This document shows positions 54,719 to 64,000 of a stretch of 64,000 nt of DNA, one piece after another. Position 1 is the first letter of the stretch. Each line of letters opens with the position of its first letter. Source of the stretch: Stenocarpella maydis (taxonomy: Eukaryota > Ascomycota > Sordariomycetes > Diaporthales > Diaporthaceae); assembly GCA_002270565.1 (NCBI GenBank), contig NQMI01000102.1:109551-173550 (forward strand), given 5' to 3'. A program made the translations under genes and the position numbers. The notes under the pieces are model-generated. The model had not been told where the DNA came from and made no database searches. It worked only from the letters and a program-made list of their open reading frames with translations.

Positions 54719-56011
54719 ATGAGCAAACCCGTTCTTGCTGTCATTGGGTCCGGCTGGGGCGGCTTTACGCTGTCCCAAAAGGTATCTATGGAGCGGTTCC
54801 ACTTGAAGATTATTTCGCCAGTTCGTACGATTCAGTACACACCTCTACTCGCCAGTGCAGCATGCGGTCTCTTCAATTTCCGCCTGGCAGAAGAGCCTGT
54901 CAGGAGGAGACAGCGGACCGACGTTGAATACTACAAAGCAGTTGCAGTAGACATCGATTTCGACAAGCGGATTGTGCGATGTAAGGGGGCGGCAGAAGTC
55001 GATGGGACAGAGCCTCAAGACTTCAACGTCAAATACGACAAACTCTGCATTGCACCTGGATGCGACATTCAAGATTTTGGCACTCCTGGTGCAAAGGAAC
55101 ATGCGCTGTTCCTCAAGACAACCAACGACAGCCGGCTTCTCCAGCAACAACTCCTGGAAATGCTAGATCAAGCATCCCTACCCACCTTTCTTGAAGATCC
55201 ACAAAAGCAACGCGATATCCTGAACATACGCATCGTGGGTGGTGGCGCCATCGGGATTGAGGCTGCTGCTGAGCTCTTCGACCTGTGGAACGAGGACATG
55301 CGATTTCTCTTCCCGCATCTCGATGGGAAGCTCACAATAACAATCCACGACGTGGCGCCGTCCATCCTGACCACTTTTGACAAGCACCTGGCCGAGTATG
55401 CCACCGAGTCATTGACCAAGGGCAAGGGCCACATCGTGAAGATAAAGACAGGCTCGCACATCGAGAAGGTTGATGCAGGCGCAATTTACACGAAAGAAGA
55501 CGGACGCCTTCCCTACGGTGTCCTCATCTGGGCAACTGGAAACAAGGTCAATGAGCTGGTGGAAACACTTTCTGATCGCATCATGCTACCTGAGAAGGGC
55601 TTACCGAGGATTCTGACGGACAAACACCTCCGCGTACTGCGCTCAGATGGAAGCTCCATGACCGATGTCTATGCCATAGGGGATGCGGCGGATATCAAGG
55701 GAGGATCGCTACCTACTCTGGCCGAAGTAGCGTTGCAAAAGGGCGAATATCTCACCAAGGCATTGAACGAACATGGCATCGGGGATCCTGAAGACGCACC
55801 TCCCTTTCAGTACAAGCAACGTGCCCTTCTGGCTTATCTCGGACAACGGGACGGGATCATCGGTGGAAAGGAGGACTGGACTGGCCACACGGCCTGGCTC
55901 GCGTGGCGCTCGGGCTCTTTGGGTTGGACAAGGAGCTGGCGAAGGAAGTTGATGATTTCGATCAGCTGGCTTTTCGTGTGGCTTGGAGGAAGAGATATTG
56001 CTAGGTACTAA
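54719..56011 (+). CDS. NDH-2-like FAD-dependent NADH dehydrogenase
   Basis: Single exon, 430 aa from the ATG at 54719 (MSKPVLAVIG); the frame is open 10 codons upstream without ATG. The first Rossmann motif VIGSGWGGF binds FAD, YTPLLASAACG is the family segment, and RIVGGGAIGIEAAAEL is the second Rossmann motif for NAD(P)H. IWATGNKVN and VYAIGDAADI close the FAD site. The end (QYKQRALLAYLGQRDGI, a Trp-rich helix, LFVWLGGRDIARY) matches alternative type II NADH dehydrogenases, which pass electrons from NADH to quinone at a membrane without proton pumping. No mitochondrial presequence is seen, and it is shorter than typical ~550-aa mitochondrial members, so location and exact role are uncertain. 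Confidence 0.85.
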   Translation: MSKPVLAVIGSGWGGFTLSQKVSMERFHLKIISPVRTIQYTPLLASAACGLFNFRLAEEPVRRRQRTDVEYYKAVAVDIDFDKRIVRCKGAAEVDGTEPQDFNVKYDKLCIAPGCDIQDFGTPGAKEHALFLKTTNDSRLLQQQLLEMLDQASLPTFLEDPQKQRDILNIRIVGGGAIGIEAAAELFDLWNEDMRFLFPHLDGKLTITIHDVAPSILTTFDKHLAEYATESLTKGKGHIVKIKTGSHIEKVDAGAIYTKEDGRLPYGVLIWATGNKVNELVETLSDRIMLPEKGLPRILTDKHLRVLRSDGSSMTDVYAIGDAADIKGGSLPTLAEVALQKGEYLTKALNEHGIGDPEDAPPFQYKQRALLAYLGQRDGIIGGKEDWTGHTAWLAWRSGSLGWTRSWRRKLMISISWLFVWLGGRDIARY

Positions 56012-59000
56012 AATGAACACATCGGAGACAGCTACCCACTGGCAGGCCAGACGATGTGGTCAGCAGTCAAGATGTCAATCGGTATTACAGCACCCAAATG
56101 CCTTGACTGAATGCTCAGATTCCCTGGATTATTACCTGTGACTAGAGCACGCAGCATTTCTTCCTCATGGCCTCCTCTGATGCGCTTCCAGCCGGTAATG
56201 CTTGACTCTGTACGACTTCTTTTGAGTCTGGGTTCCATCGTCTCTTGAACACTCTCCCATGTTCTCCCTTCCCACATGTGGCGTTTTCCCTTCTTTTTTT
56301 TTTAATGGGGTTTGCCATTGTGTATTTGGTGGTTTCCGTCTTTGGTATCTTCTCCCAGTCCCACCACCAACGTGGGTCCGCTTTCTCAGAGATTGCGTTA
56401 ATAGGACCATGCAGATATTCTAATAGGATGGGACCCAAGCCCCTGCTATCAAGACTGTTCGCTCTGTTGTCCCCAAAGACAAAGATTTGACCCCTCGGGA
56501 CTTGGAAATATGTTTCACTTGGGTAACCTAAAAGAAAAAGAAAGTTTGTCAGTTGATGTGCCCAAAAAATTGGCTAGAGTCTTGGGTGAATCCAGATACT
56601 TCTGGTGACTTACCTACCTAGGTAGGTAGTTCAAGGTCATTGCACATATTTACTAACCTAATTCTTCCATTTTGATCACGTCATGCTCTAAGGCGATGGC
56701 TCGTTTTCCCAGCCAACCTCTCTTACGCTGGAGCGAGGATCGTTTTGAGCTTCAAGTAGGTTGCTACCACGGGGAGTCAATAGTCTCTCGACACTTATTA
56801 TAAGGCTAATATTATTTTATTACATTGGTGGCTATTATATTTTAAAAGTTGTTAATATTGGTATTATATTTGTTATTAAACGTTGGGTCTCTGAGTATTT
56901 ACAACTATACAAAGGGACCGCTGCAGCTCCTTTTTTCTTTTTTTTTTTTTAAAAAAGGAAAGAAATAGGAATTGCGACCGGGTTCAAAACGAAACTACTT
57001 AAAAAGTAAGTGTATTTTGGTAGGAACACACCGTGTCTGGGGAGGGGGGGGCGGAATCCAGGTCAGGGATATTATAAGCATGAATTCAAGACGATGGAAG
57101 CAAATAATTGATCCACAGCTTTCAGTATTACCCATGCTGATGTCGATTTTCGCGGAGGAGTATCCTCTTGACCTGCCTTATAACCCTCTAGAGCTGGTAC
57201 AATACAAGTTGAGCACTTGTCAGTACAATGTGTGCCTTACCGGACCTTTTAGCGCCGTTTATTAGAGATGGTTGTTAAGATCTCATGCACGTGGATGTAA
57301 ATGGGTTTGTGGATAAGGAGATAGCGGCCGAGGACTTGCGAGTCCATGGTCGCAAATATGCGCTTGGTAGTGACACCCAGACGCCCTGACAGCGAGCCAA
57401 GTGCAGGTTCAATGGGCACCATACCGAAGTCAACCTATCCTGCCACAGTATCAAGCGCGATACCAAGCCCGAAGCTGACGAGCATGATAATTGTGATATG
57501 AGGGTTCTATAGCATGGAGAGAAGGGAAAACGCCTTCAGACCTTGATCGACCCCAAGAATACGATTCGGCACAGGAGGTGCGCACGGCAGTCCCACCAAT
57601 GGTCCAAGCCAATAACCAAGTCCATGTCGGACGGACAATTATAAGGCGGTAGGTCTGACGTCCCCAAGAGGACGAAGTCGACGGAATTGTCGGGGTCAAT
57701 CAAAGGTACCTAGGTACGTAATGTGGTCGACCCGCCTGTTCGCTTGAGTCATATGACGCAGGAACTTGTGAACTGATCATCGGCTGGCTCCATTCCCCAT
57801 CTGCGCATGTTTCCCAGGAGCACTGAGAGGCCCATGCTCTATGTTTCTGTGTTCATGCGTCCTCCACCTTGTCGTTAGTCGTTTACGATGCGATGTAACT
57901 AGCTGGGCTGCGCCGTGTTGCCGAGGCGAGGTGGCTCTAGGTACGGAGCTTTTGTCACGTACTCGAGTCCCATCAGGAACATTGCGGCGCTCGAGTGATG
58001 CGTCCGCACAGCATGGAGACCTGCCCACTTCATTACTTCAAGCTTGTTGTAACAGCCGAGATATCTCCGCACCCACGGGCCTCACATTTGCCCACTTGAA
58101 GATCTTGGGGAGGACGTTGGTGGATTCTGAATGCTGACTCGCTCGTCACGTCACCCCTGCCGCCGACAATTAAACTTGGTAGTTCTTCTTGACGCACGGA
58201 GGCCACTCTCAGGGTCATCGTCAAAGATGATTATCGACAGCTAGATGACGACGAGGTGGGGTATCGTCGTCCTCATACCCTTGCGCCGAGCGCCCCCAGG
58301 ATGCCCTCGTGACACGTCTGCGGAGCTTACCGAAACTGCGCAAACACAAGGCTCAACTGGCGCTAGACTGTTCCCGAGCCTCCGAAACTTCGTCAGACCG
58401 CCCGACTGCTCGGTTGATCCGTGCCCGAAATTGATTCCTGCCACTGGCGGCCTGCTCAACGGCTCCGGTACTGGTGGTGGGGGCCTCCAGTATCCTACGC
58501 GAAGGACACATTACAAAACCCGGGGCTCCTCTCGTTACACAACCAACTCCGTGGTTTGATGGAGTAGTCTGGCTAAGAAGCGGTAAAGGCCGGACACGTG
58601 GTTGCAATTGCCCGGAATGAAGGCACAGCTCGAAGGCAGCAAGACCTTGCGGGGGAGAGAATGGCGAGCAGTCGAAGGGCACCGACATGGCATGGTTAAA
58701 TCGTCCGGGAGGCATTGCCGAAGGTGGGCTGACAAAATGAAATGGAATCAACATGGGCGGCCGAGCCTCCCATCATCCCAATTCGCAGCATAATCACGAC
58801 GGCTGCCGATCCTAAGTGCCTCGCGGATCTTAACAAGGCGATTCTTGAGCAGTGAAGTGCCTCGTGGGCAGCAATTGAGAGATGGAGACAGCGGCTCTCA
58901 GGCGGCGAGTCAGTCGCCAAAGTCACTTATAGTGGGCCAAGACTAGAGCGTTCATGCAAGTGCCAAATGTCAACTCTGTGAGCCCACCGAAACCCCGATG

Positions 59001-59919
59001 TGGAGATGTCAGGGGCGCGCTCCCGTGTTTGAGGTGGTGAGGGCGGGCCAGCAGCTGACCGAGCGTATCGAGATCCACACCTGCCATGGCGGCTTGGCAG
59101 ACCGCACACGTGTTTGAGGCAGTTGAGGCTCTCACCACGGCTCCCGGGGAGACTAGTGGCCGTTGACAACCTCACCTCGAAGACTCACCGCTCGCAGGAT
59201 GCCATCACAGCTGCACCCACACGCTGGCCGGCCGGGGCTCAGGCCCACAGTCAACCATCCGCACCTTGCTCATCCTCCATACCTACCCGGGCATCTGGTC
59301 TAGATCTTTCACATGCTTCGCCTCGCCACGCTACCCCGTTATGATCATCTGATACACCGGCAAGACTGCGGCTCCTCCACGCTTGACTCGTGGCCACCTC
59401 ACCCTCTGGCCCCCCCCCCCCAGGCTGAACCCTGGCACCCCTCCGTCCCCTACCAGACAGCTGTCTTTTGATCCGAGGACCCGGCTACCTGGGGCCGGTT
59501 GTCGCCGCAGCCCTATGAAGGCAAGGGATTTGACTTTGGGGGGGGGCCATCCCAGCCCGTCATCTAGTTCTTACCTGGTGAGGTCTGAATTATAGATCGG
59601 CCCTGGTCTCACTGCCCCCAAGCCCGGCGCGCGCCCTCCGCCTTCCTTCCCTTGCCCTTGGTCGTTTCTATTGTTGTAACTTGCCCTCATGATACGCTGG
59701 TCGTGATCTGCCTACTGTCGCTCTTTTCCCAGTCACTCGCTCTTTTACTGGTGTGTTCTTGTGTAATCCTGCCCCAGCCTCTCGTGTCCTGCTTCGACCT
59801 CACCGGGTCCGGCCACCTGAACACGAAAGGCCAGCTGCATAGTACCTATGCACCCTGATAATTGCTTAATACCGGTCCACCATCGCCAACCCTCCCTCAT
59901 ACAACCCAACCCCGAGACC
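56012..59919. other. Long region without a supportable gene
   Basis: 3.9 kb. 56760-56960 is AT-rich with poly-T/poly-A and shares a short motif with 22793-22815. From 57700 on, GC is normal, but all frames are short and contradictory on both strands. The last kilobase has C/G homopolymers (59410-59420, 59537-59545) and probably holds the promoter and leader of the lectin-like gene. Confidence 0.4.
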
Positions 59920-61646
59920 ATGGATACCCGGGACAAGAAGAAGTCCTACTCGGACCTCGAGGCCATCGTCGTCGACGACGAGCCCTCTCCTGCGCCTCAC
60001 ACAAGCTCGACCACTGCCACCACACCAGCAGGCCGGACGTCATATTGGAACGAGAAGTTCGCCATCTCAGACCCCAGCAGGAGCGCCAACCCCTTCTCGG
60101 ATGACAAAGCCGGCGCAATGTCGCCAATCGACAGCCCTCTGGCCGGCCCGCCCGCCTACTACCTCGTCGACTCCAAGGGCCAGGCACAGGCGCTGTATGC
60201 CGCGCCGACCAGTGACGCAAAGGACCAACCGCCCACGGCCGGCGGCTCTCTCGGGGGGATAGGCGGCGCGGGGATCCTGGGCGGCGGCAGGGAGCGCACG
60301 ACGATATTTGGGCTCCGGAGGAGCACCTTCTACGCGCTGTCGGCCGGCACCGCCTGCTTCGTCATCGGCATCCTCGTGACCATCCTCGCCGTGACGGCGC
60401 CGTGGAACAGGGCCCCGGCCGGCGGGGTCGGGAGCGGCGGGGCGGCGGGGCGGCGGGGCCGGGGCGTCGAGGTCCCCGGCCGCGGGCGTCGCCCTGCCCG
60501 AGACGAGGCTTGCGGCGCTGAACTGGACCGACGCCACGGGCACGTCGTTCACGGGGGTCTTCTACCAGAGCTCCAACGAGACGGGGTCGGCCATCATGGC
60601 GGCGATCCGCGAGGACGGGACGGACGCGTGGACGTCGGTCAACGTGAGCCAGTCGGCCAGCGCGGCGGGGCTGGACGTGCTCGACGGCACGCCGCTGGCC
60701 GCGGTGAGCAACAACGGGCTCTGGAACGTCTTCTACCTCGAGTCGGACCGCACGGTGGCGGAGCTGTACTCGACCAGCCCGGCGTCGCCCACGGGCTGGC
60801 TGCAGGGCGGGCTGACGTCGCAGCTCAACGGGCCCCGGGCGGCGCCCGGCTCGGGGCTGGCGGCCATGTTCCAGAGCTGCCGCAACTGCACCAACAGCCT
60901 GCTGGTGCTGTACCAGGACGACGCGACCGGCGACGTGCAGATGGCCAACATGACGAGCCTGAAGTGGGCCATGGGCGACGTCGTCAGCGCCAGCGCCGCG
61001 CCGGGCACGGGGCTCGCCATCTCGGCCTTTGTCGACTTTGGCGGCACCGGGCCCACCGGCACGGACCCGAACTCGGTGCGCATGTACCTCGCCGACGGCG
61101 GCAACCTGATCGAGAAGATCAAGGGCCCGCTGACCGACTACAGGGTGGAGACTGGCAACTTTGGTAAGCCTGGCCCAACAGAGACAAGGCCCGTGGCCGA
61201 CTGGCTGACCGACCGGCTCGCTGACTGACCTGCCCCCAACAGGAAACCAAATCACCGCCAACCTCGCCGTCAACCCGTCCCCGGAGATGGCCTCGCTCAC
61301 CTTTGGCGCCAGCGGGTGGACCAACAACATCGTCATGACCCTCGACCAGACCACGGGCGCCCTGCAGAGCGCCGTCTACCGCGGCACCGACTGGGCCGTG
61401 CAGGCCCCCACGCTGGTCAGCGCGCCCCAGGACGCCCCCAGGGCCGGCTTCTCCGCCGTCGCGCTGACGCAGGAGATGCGCATGTTCGTGGTCGGCCGCG
61501 ACGAGGGCACCATCAGCGAGTACCAGACCACCATGGCGAACCCGTTCAGGTGGGAGTGGCAGGGCATCGTGGGCGTCCCCGGCGCGCAGGGGAACAACGG
61601 CACGCAGGGGACCAACGGCACGCAGGGGACCAACGGCATGCACTGA
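59920..61646 (+). CDS. Membrane-anchored fucose-lectin-like beta-propeller protein, apparent frameshift
   Basis: The N-terminal frame from the ATG at 59920 (an in-frame ATG also exists at 59848) gives a polar cytosolic part and one transmembrane helix near residues 137-161 (YALSAGTACFVIGILVTILA). Around 60434-60464, in a GGGGCGGC repeat, the reading must shift by one base to reach the long downstream frame. That frame starts LPETRLAALNWTDATG and continues with propeller-like repeats: NNGLWNVFYLESDRTVAELY, NSLLVLYQDDATGDVQMANM, TGALQSAVYRGTDWAVQAPT. A 79-nt intron (61164-61242, GTAAGC..ACAG) joins GNFG to NQITANLAV. The fold resembles fungal fucose-specific lectins (PF07938) seen behind an N-terminal helix in ascomycetes. 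The tail is GTQGTNGTQ repeats. The frameshift may be a sequencing error in GC repeat. Confidence 0.65.
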
Positions 61647-62017
61647 GCCGAGGGCGTGTCGTGGGCTGCCGCCCCTGGTGCGTCCAGGGCGGGCTGGGGG
61701 AAGCGGGTTTGAGTGCTGTGTTCTGGCGATGGCGCAAAGTATATATTTATCAGATACCTACAAGTAGCTAGCCAGCCTGGTCTTGTCTGCAGGCCAATGG
61801 CGCATGTATCAGCCGCTCTGTTATCACCAGAGCTTGACCGAGAAGCTCCCGCAATACCACCAAATCAATGCCCACCCCTGACACTTCCAGCACGGCAGGC
61901 GTTGCTCCTGGGGTATGTAGTTACAAGCAAGTTCATCGTATGTACAACAGAAAGCCGGGCCAAGGCCGGGGTCCAACGCGTTCCCCACTGCCATGCCCAC
62001 GTGCACGCCGGCATGGT
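61647..62017. other. Convergent 3' region
   Basis: 371 bp between the lectin-like gene and the esterase; only 3' ends are expected, no gene seen. Confidence 0.5.
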
Positions 62018-63021
62018 CTAGGCAGGGATCTTGCCCTTCACAAAGGTGAGAGCCCGCTGTCCGTATTCACTCCCATAGCCATTGTGCGTGGCAGCGTTGT
62101 TCCCGTTGCAGCAGTAAGGGTCAGACGCGTCGCAGTACGACTGGATCTTGGACGCGCTGGGGCATGAGAACCCAGAGGGACGGGCATCGAACTGCAGGGT
62201 CGGGAGTCAGCGGTTGCACAGAAACACATCACGGCGCAGGGCGCTTACCCCTCCAGCCTTGCAGGTGCCGACCTCGTATGCAAGACCCGCAACGAAGCGA
62301 GGGTCGCCCATGAAGATGGCCGCCTTGATCTGCGACACAGCGGCCGAAGAAAGAGGAACGGCGGTGCTAGAGATACCCTCGGTGCTATCGCCGCCCCTGC
62401 AGAGTTGAGAGTTAGCAGCCGCAGCACCCGAGGGGAGCCCAAGTACGACCATAGCACTCTAAAATACCAGGCAGGCAGGACTAGGACCATGGCTGGAGCT
62501 GCTTACCCGCACAACGCGTCATCGAAGATTTGGCCTCCCTGCGAGTAACCCACAAGTACGAGCGAGGTGCTGGGGCACTTCTGGTTGAACGCGTTCACGG
62601 CACTGACGACGGCGGATACTCCTTGCTTGACCGAGTCGCCGTAGCTGACGCCTCCACAAGACGACTGGCCGCCACACGCTGGGTACTATATACTATTTGT
62701 CAGCCACTTTATGCTGTTCCCCAAGGTACCACATCCTGGGGCGTGCCAAAAGAACATAGCAGATGGTTGGAGTGAGGCAAAATATATATATATATATATA
62801 TATATACTGACGTTGATAGCCTCGGACGTGGTGCCCGGGTAGGCTTGTGTGACCAAGTTGACAACGGTGCTAGAGGAGCCAAATCCCGGAGACGCAGTGG
62901 TCTCGCGGGCACCAAAGACGTGGACTTTAGGGCATGACTGGCGCTCTTGGATCTCGGGGACTGGGTTGCCTGCGACCAGGAGTGCCTGGGCGGCTGCGAC
63001 GACGAGGGTGTTGGCCTTCAT
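62018..63021 (-). CDS. Secreted acetylxylan esterase (CE5, cutinase fold)
   Basis: Four exons, complement(join(62018..62191,62249..62396,62507..62685,62812..63021)), 236 aa. Introns are 57, 110 and 126 nt; donors GTCAGT, GTAAGC, GTAAGC. Signal peptide: LVVAAAQALLVAGNPVP, then a short propeptide to ERQSCP. Motifs follow acetylxylan esterase II closely: VHVFGARETTASPGFGSS, YPACGGQSSCGG, the nucleophile elbow VGYSQGGQI (Ser118), CDASDPYCCNGNNAATH with Asp203 and His215, the expected 12-residue spacing, and paired cysteines. It removes acetyl groups from xylan outside the cell. The first intron contains a (TA)n microsatellite. Cutinase proper is less likely given the AXE-type loops. Confidence 0.93.
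62782..62806 (+). repeat. (TA)n microsatellite in the esterase's first intron
   Basis: About twelve TA units directly after the GTCAGT donor on the gene strand; non-coding. Confidence 0.85.
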
Positions 63022-64000
63022 TGCGGCGGAGGTGGAGTAGAGAGCTTTGTGGTTCGACCGGGAGGATATGGTGGAAGATGGTGTCGTGTCGTGACTGTCG
63101 TTGGTACGCTTGAGGAATGCAAGTCAACACGGTCAACAGCTAGGTGGCACATAGTTGCTTTATACACAGCAGGCCGACTCCTCTTATTGCTGGGGGGTCG
63201 TCGTCGGAGCCCCAGTCAATCCCGCCAGATGGCTTTGGGTCGCATTCCGCTGCCCCGCCGAGCCTCTTCCTCTTTCTTCTCCATATGTCAGACGTGCCTT
63301 CTGCCGAAGACGGCTGTAGATTAAAGAGGGGGTTGAAGAGCTCCGTGGAGGAGACAGACATCCGAGGACGTCATGCACAAATCCCCTGGCGAGGGTGGGC
63401 CGAACCACGTTTTGGACATAGCGATGTCTTACGATCATTGGGCTCAGCCATGGGCGGCTGCACACCACCACCATTTGGCGAGGTTCGGATTCGTGGAGGT
63501 TCTCCCCACAAGCAAAAGGTCCCGCCTGAAACTTAGATAAACAGCCTGAACATGCCGGCAGGCCGCAATACACTAAACCAGCGTTCGATGTTTATGGGGG
63601 TCAACCATGCGCTGTAGCCATTGTGGGTTATGCCTCAGGGGTAAGCGCCCGGGGCTGACATGACAGGGACAGGGGCAATTCATCTCGGCAGTTTTCAGTG
63701 ACAACTAACGCACAATGGAGGCCGAGTGTCCGTACCGTATATACACTCCCAGCGAACCACATGACGTTGGCACGGTACAGATAGATCTAGATCATCTAGC
63801 ATATGCAGCAATGCTTGGCTCGCCCTGCCAAGCGGCCTTCAGGGCTCAGTGCCGGCAGCGTGCAGCAACCGTGGGAGAGCTTGGCGTAGCTCCATATGTC
63901 GCACCCAAAACCCGGTGCTCAATCAAGCCACCTTGCAGCGGCCAACGGCGCCGAGTGGTCGCGGGTGAAAGGCAGCGGGGGGCTGTGGAAGATGTCTCCT
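63022..64000. other. Upstream region of the esterase to the window end
   Basis: Probably the esterase promoter plus part of the next intergenic region. Frames at 63144-63573 overlap on both strands without family resemblance. Confidence 0.4.

Noticed and set aside
62686..62811. Ile-Tyr repeat extension of the esterase first exon
   Set aside because: It is the translated (TA)n intron; a GTCAGT donor and TATAG acceptor restore the family sequence.

Overview
The window is nuclear DNA of a filamentous ascomycete (Pezizomycotina, most likely Sordariomycetes). The reasons are GC-rich genes with short GT-AG introns of about 57-210 nt, fungal-type genes (Zn2Cys6 regulator, Dbp7, Esf2, Nmd3, Erg8, CE8 and CE5 secreted esterases), and AT-rich repeat islands in which Gln codons have repeatedly become TAG/TAA, as expected of repeat-induced point mutation (RIP). 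I saw no rRNA, tRNA or CRISPR. Exon joins below were worked out by hand from splice signals, reading phase and family knowledge.

Layout. 1-2.9 kb: a solo LTR with a target duplication and a second LTR fragment in AT-rich DNA. 2.9-11.2 kb: a DUF218/YdcF-like gene, a Zn2Cys6 regulator divergent from a 14-TM-type MFS exporter, and a large fungal membrane protein. 12.2-17.6 kb: a nested transposon island with ~118-bp terminal inverted repeats, relics of a Tc1/mariner-type (DDE_3) transposase, copies of the same LTR, and two assembly joins. 18.7-25.8 kb: pectinesterase, a small conserved disordered protein, and a nuclear-looking lysine-rich protein. 28.6-47.4 kb is the gene-dense core: a mitochondrial PPR protein, DBP7, a WW-domain protein, ERG8, a small CRIB-like/poly-Q protein with three exons, an aldehyde dehydrogenase, ESF2 and NMD3. 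48.6-51.6 kb: a RIP-degraded Mutator-like element with perfect 8-bp target duplications. 54.7-56.0 kb: an NDH-2-like flavoprotein. 56-59.9 kb has no supportable gene. 59.9-63.0 kb: a membrane-anchored lectin-like protein with an apparent frameshift, and a CE5 acetylxylan esterase.

How the genes relate. DBP7, ESF2 and NMD3 all serve ribosome assembly or export, though they are not co-directional. The pectinesterase and acetylxylan esterase point to growth on plant cell wall. The regulator/exporter pair at 4.2-8.2 kb may be a small regulatory unit. I did not find a convincing undescribed biological system. The most informative structures are the nested and RIP-degraded transposons and several places where the assembly itself looks wrong (13549, 16475, 27601-27624).
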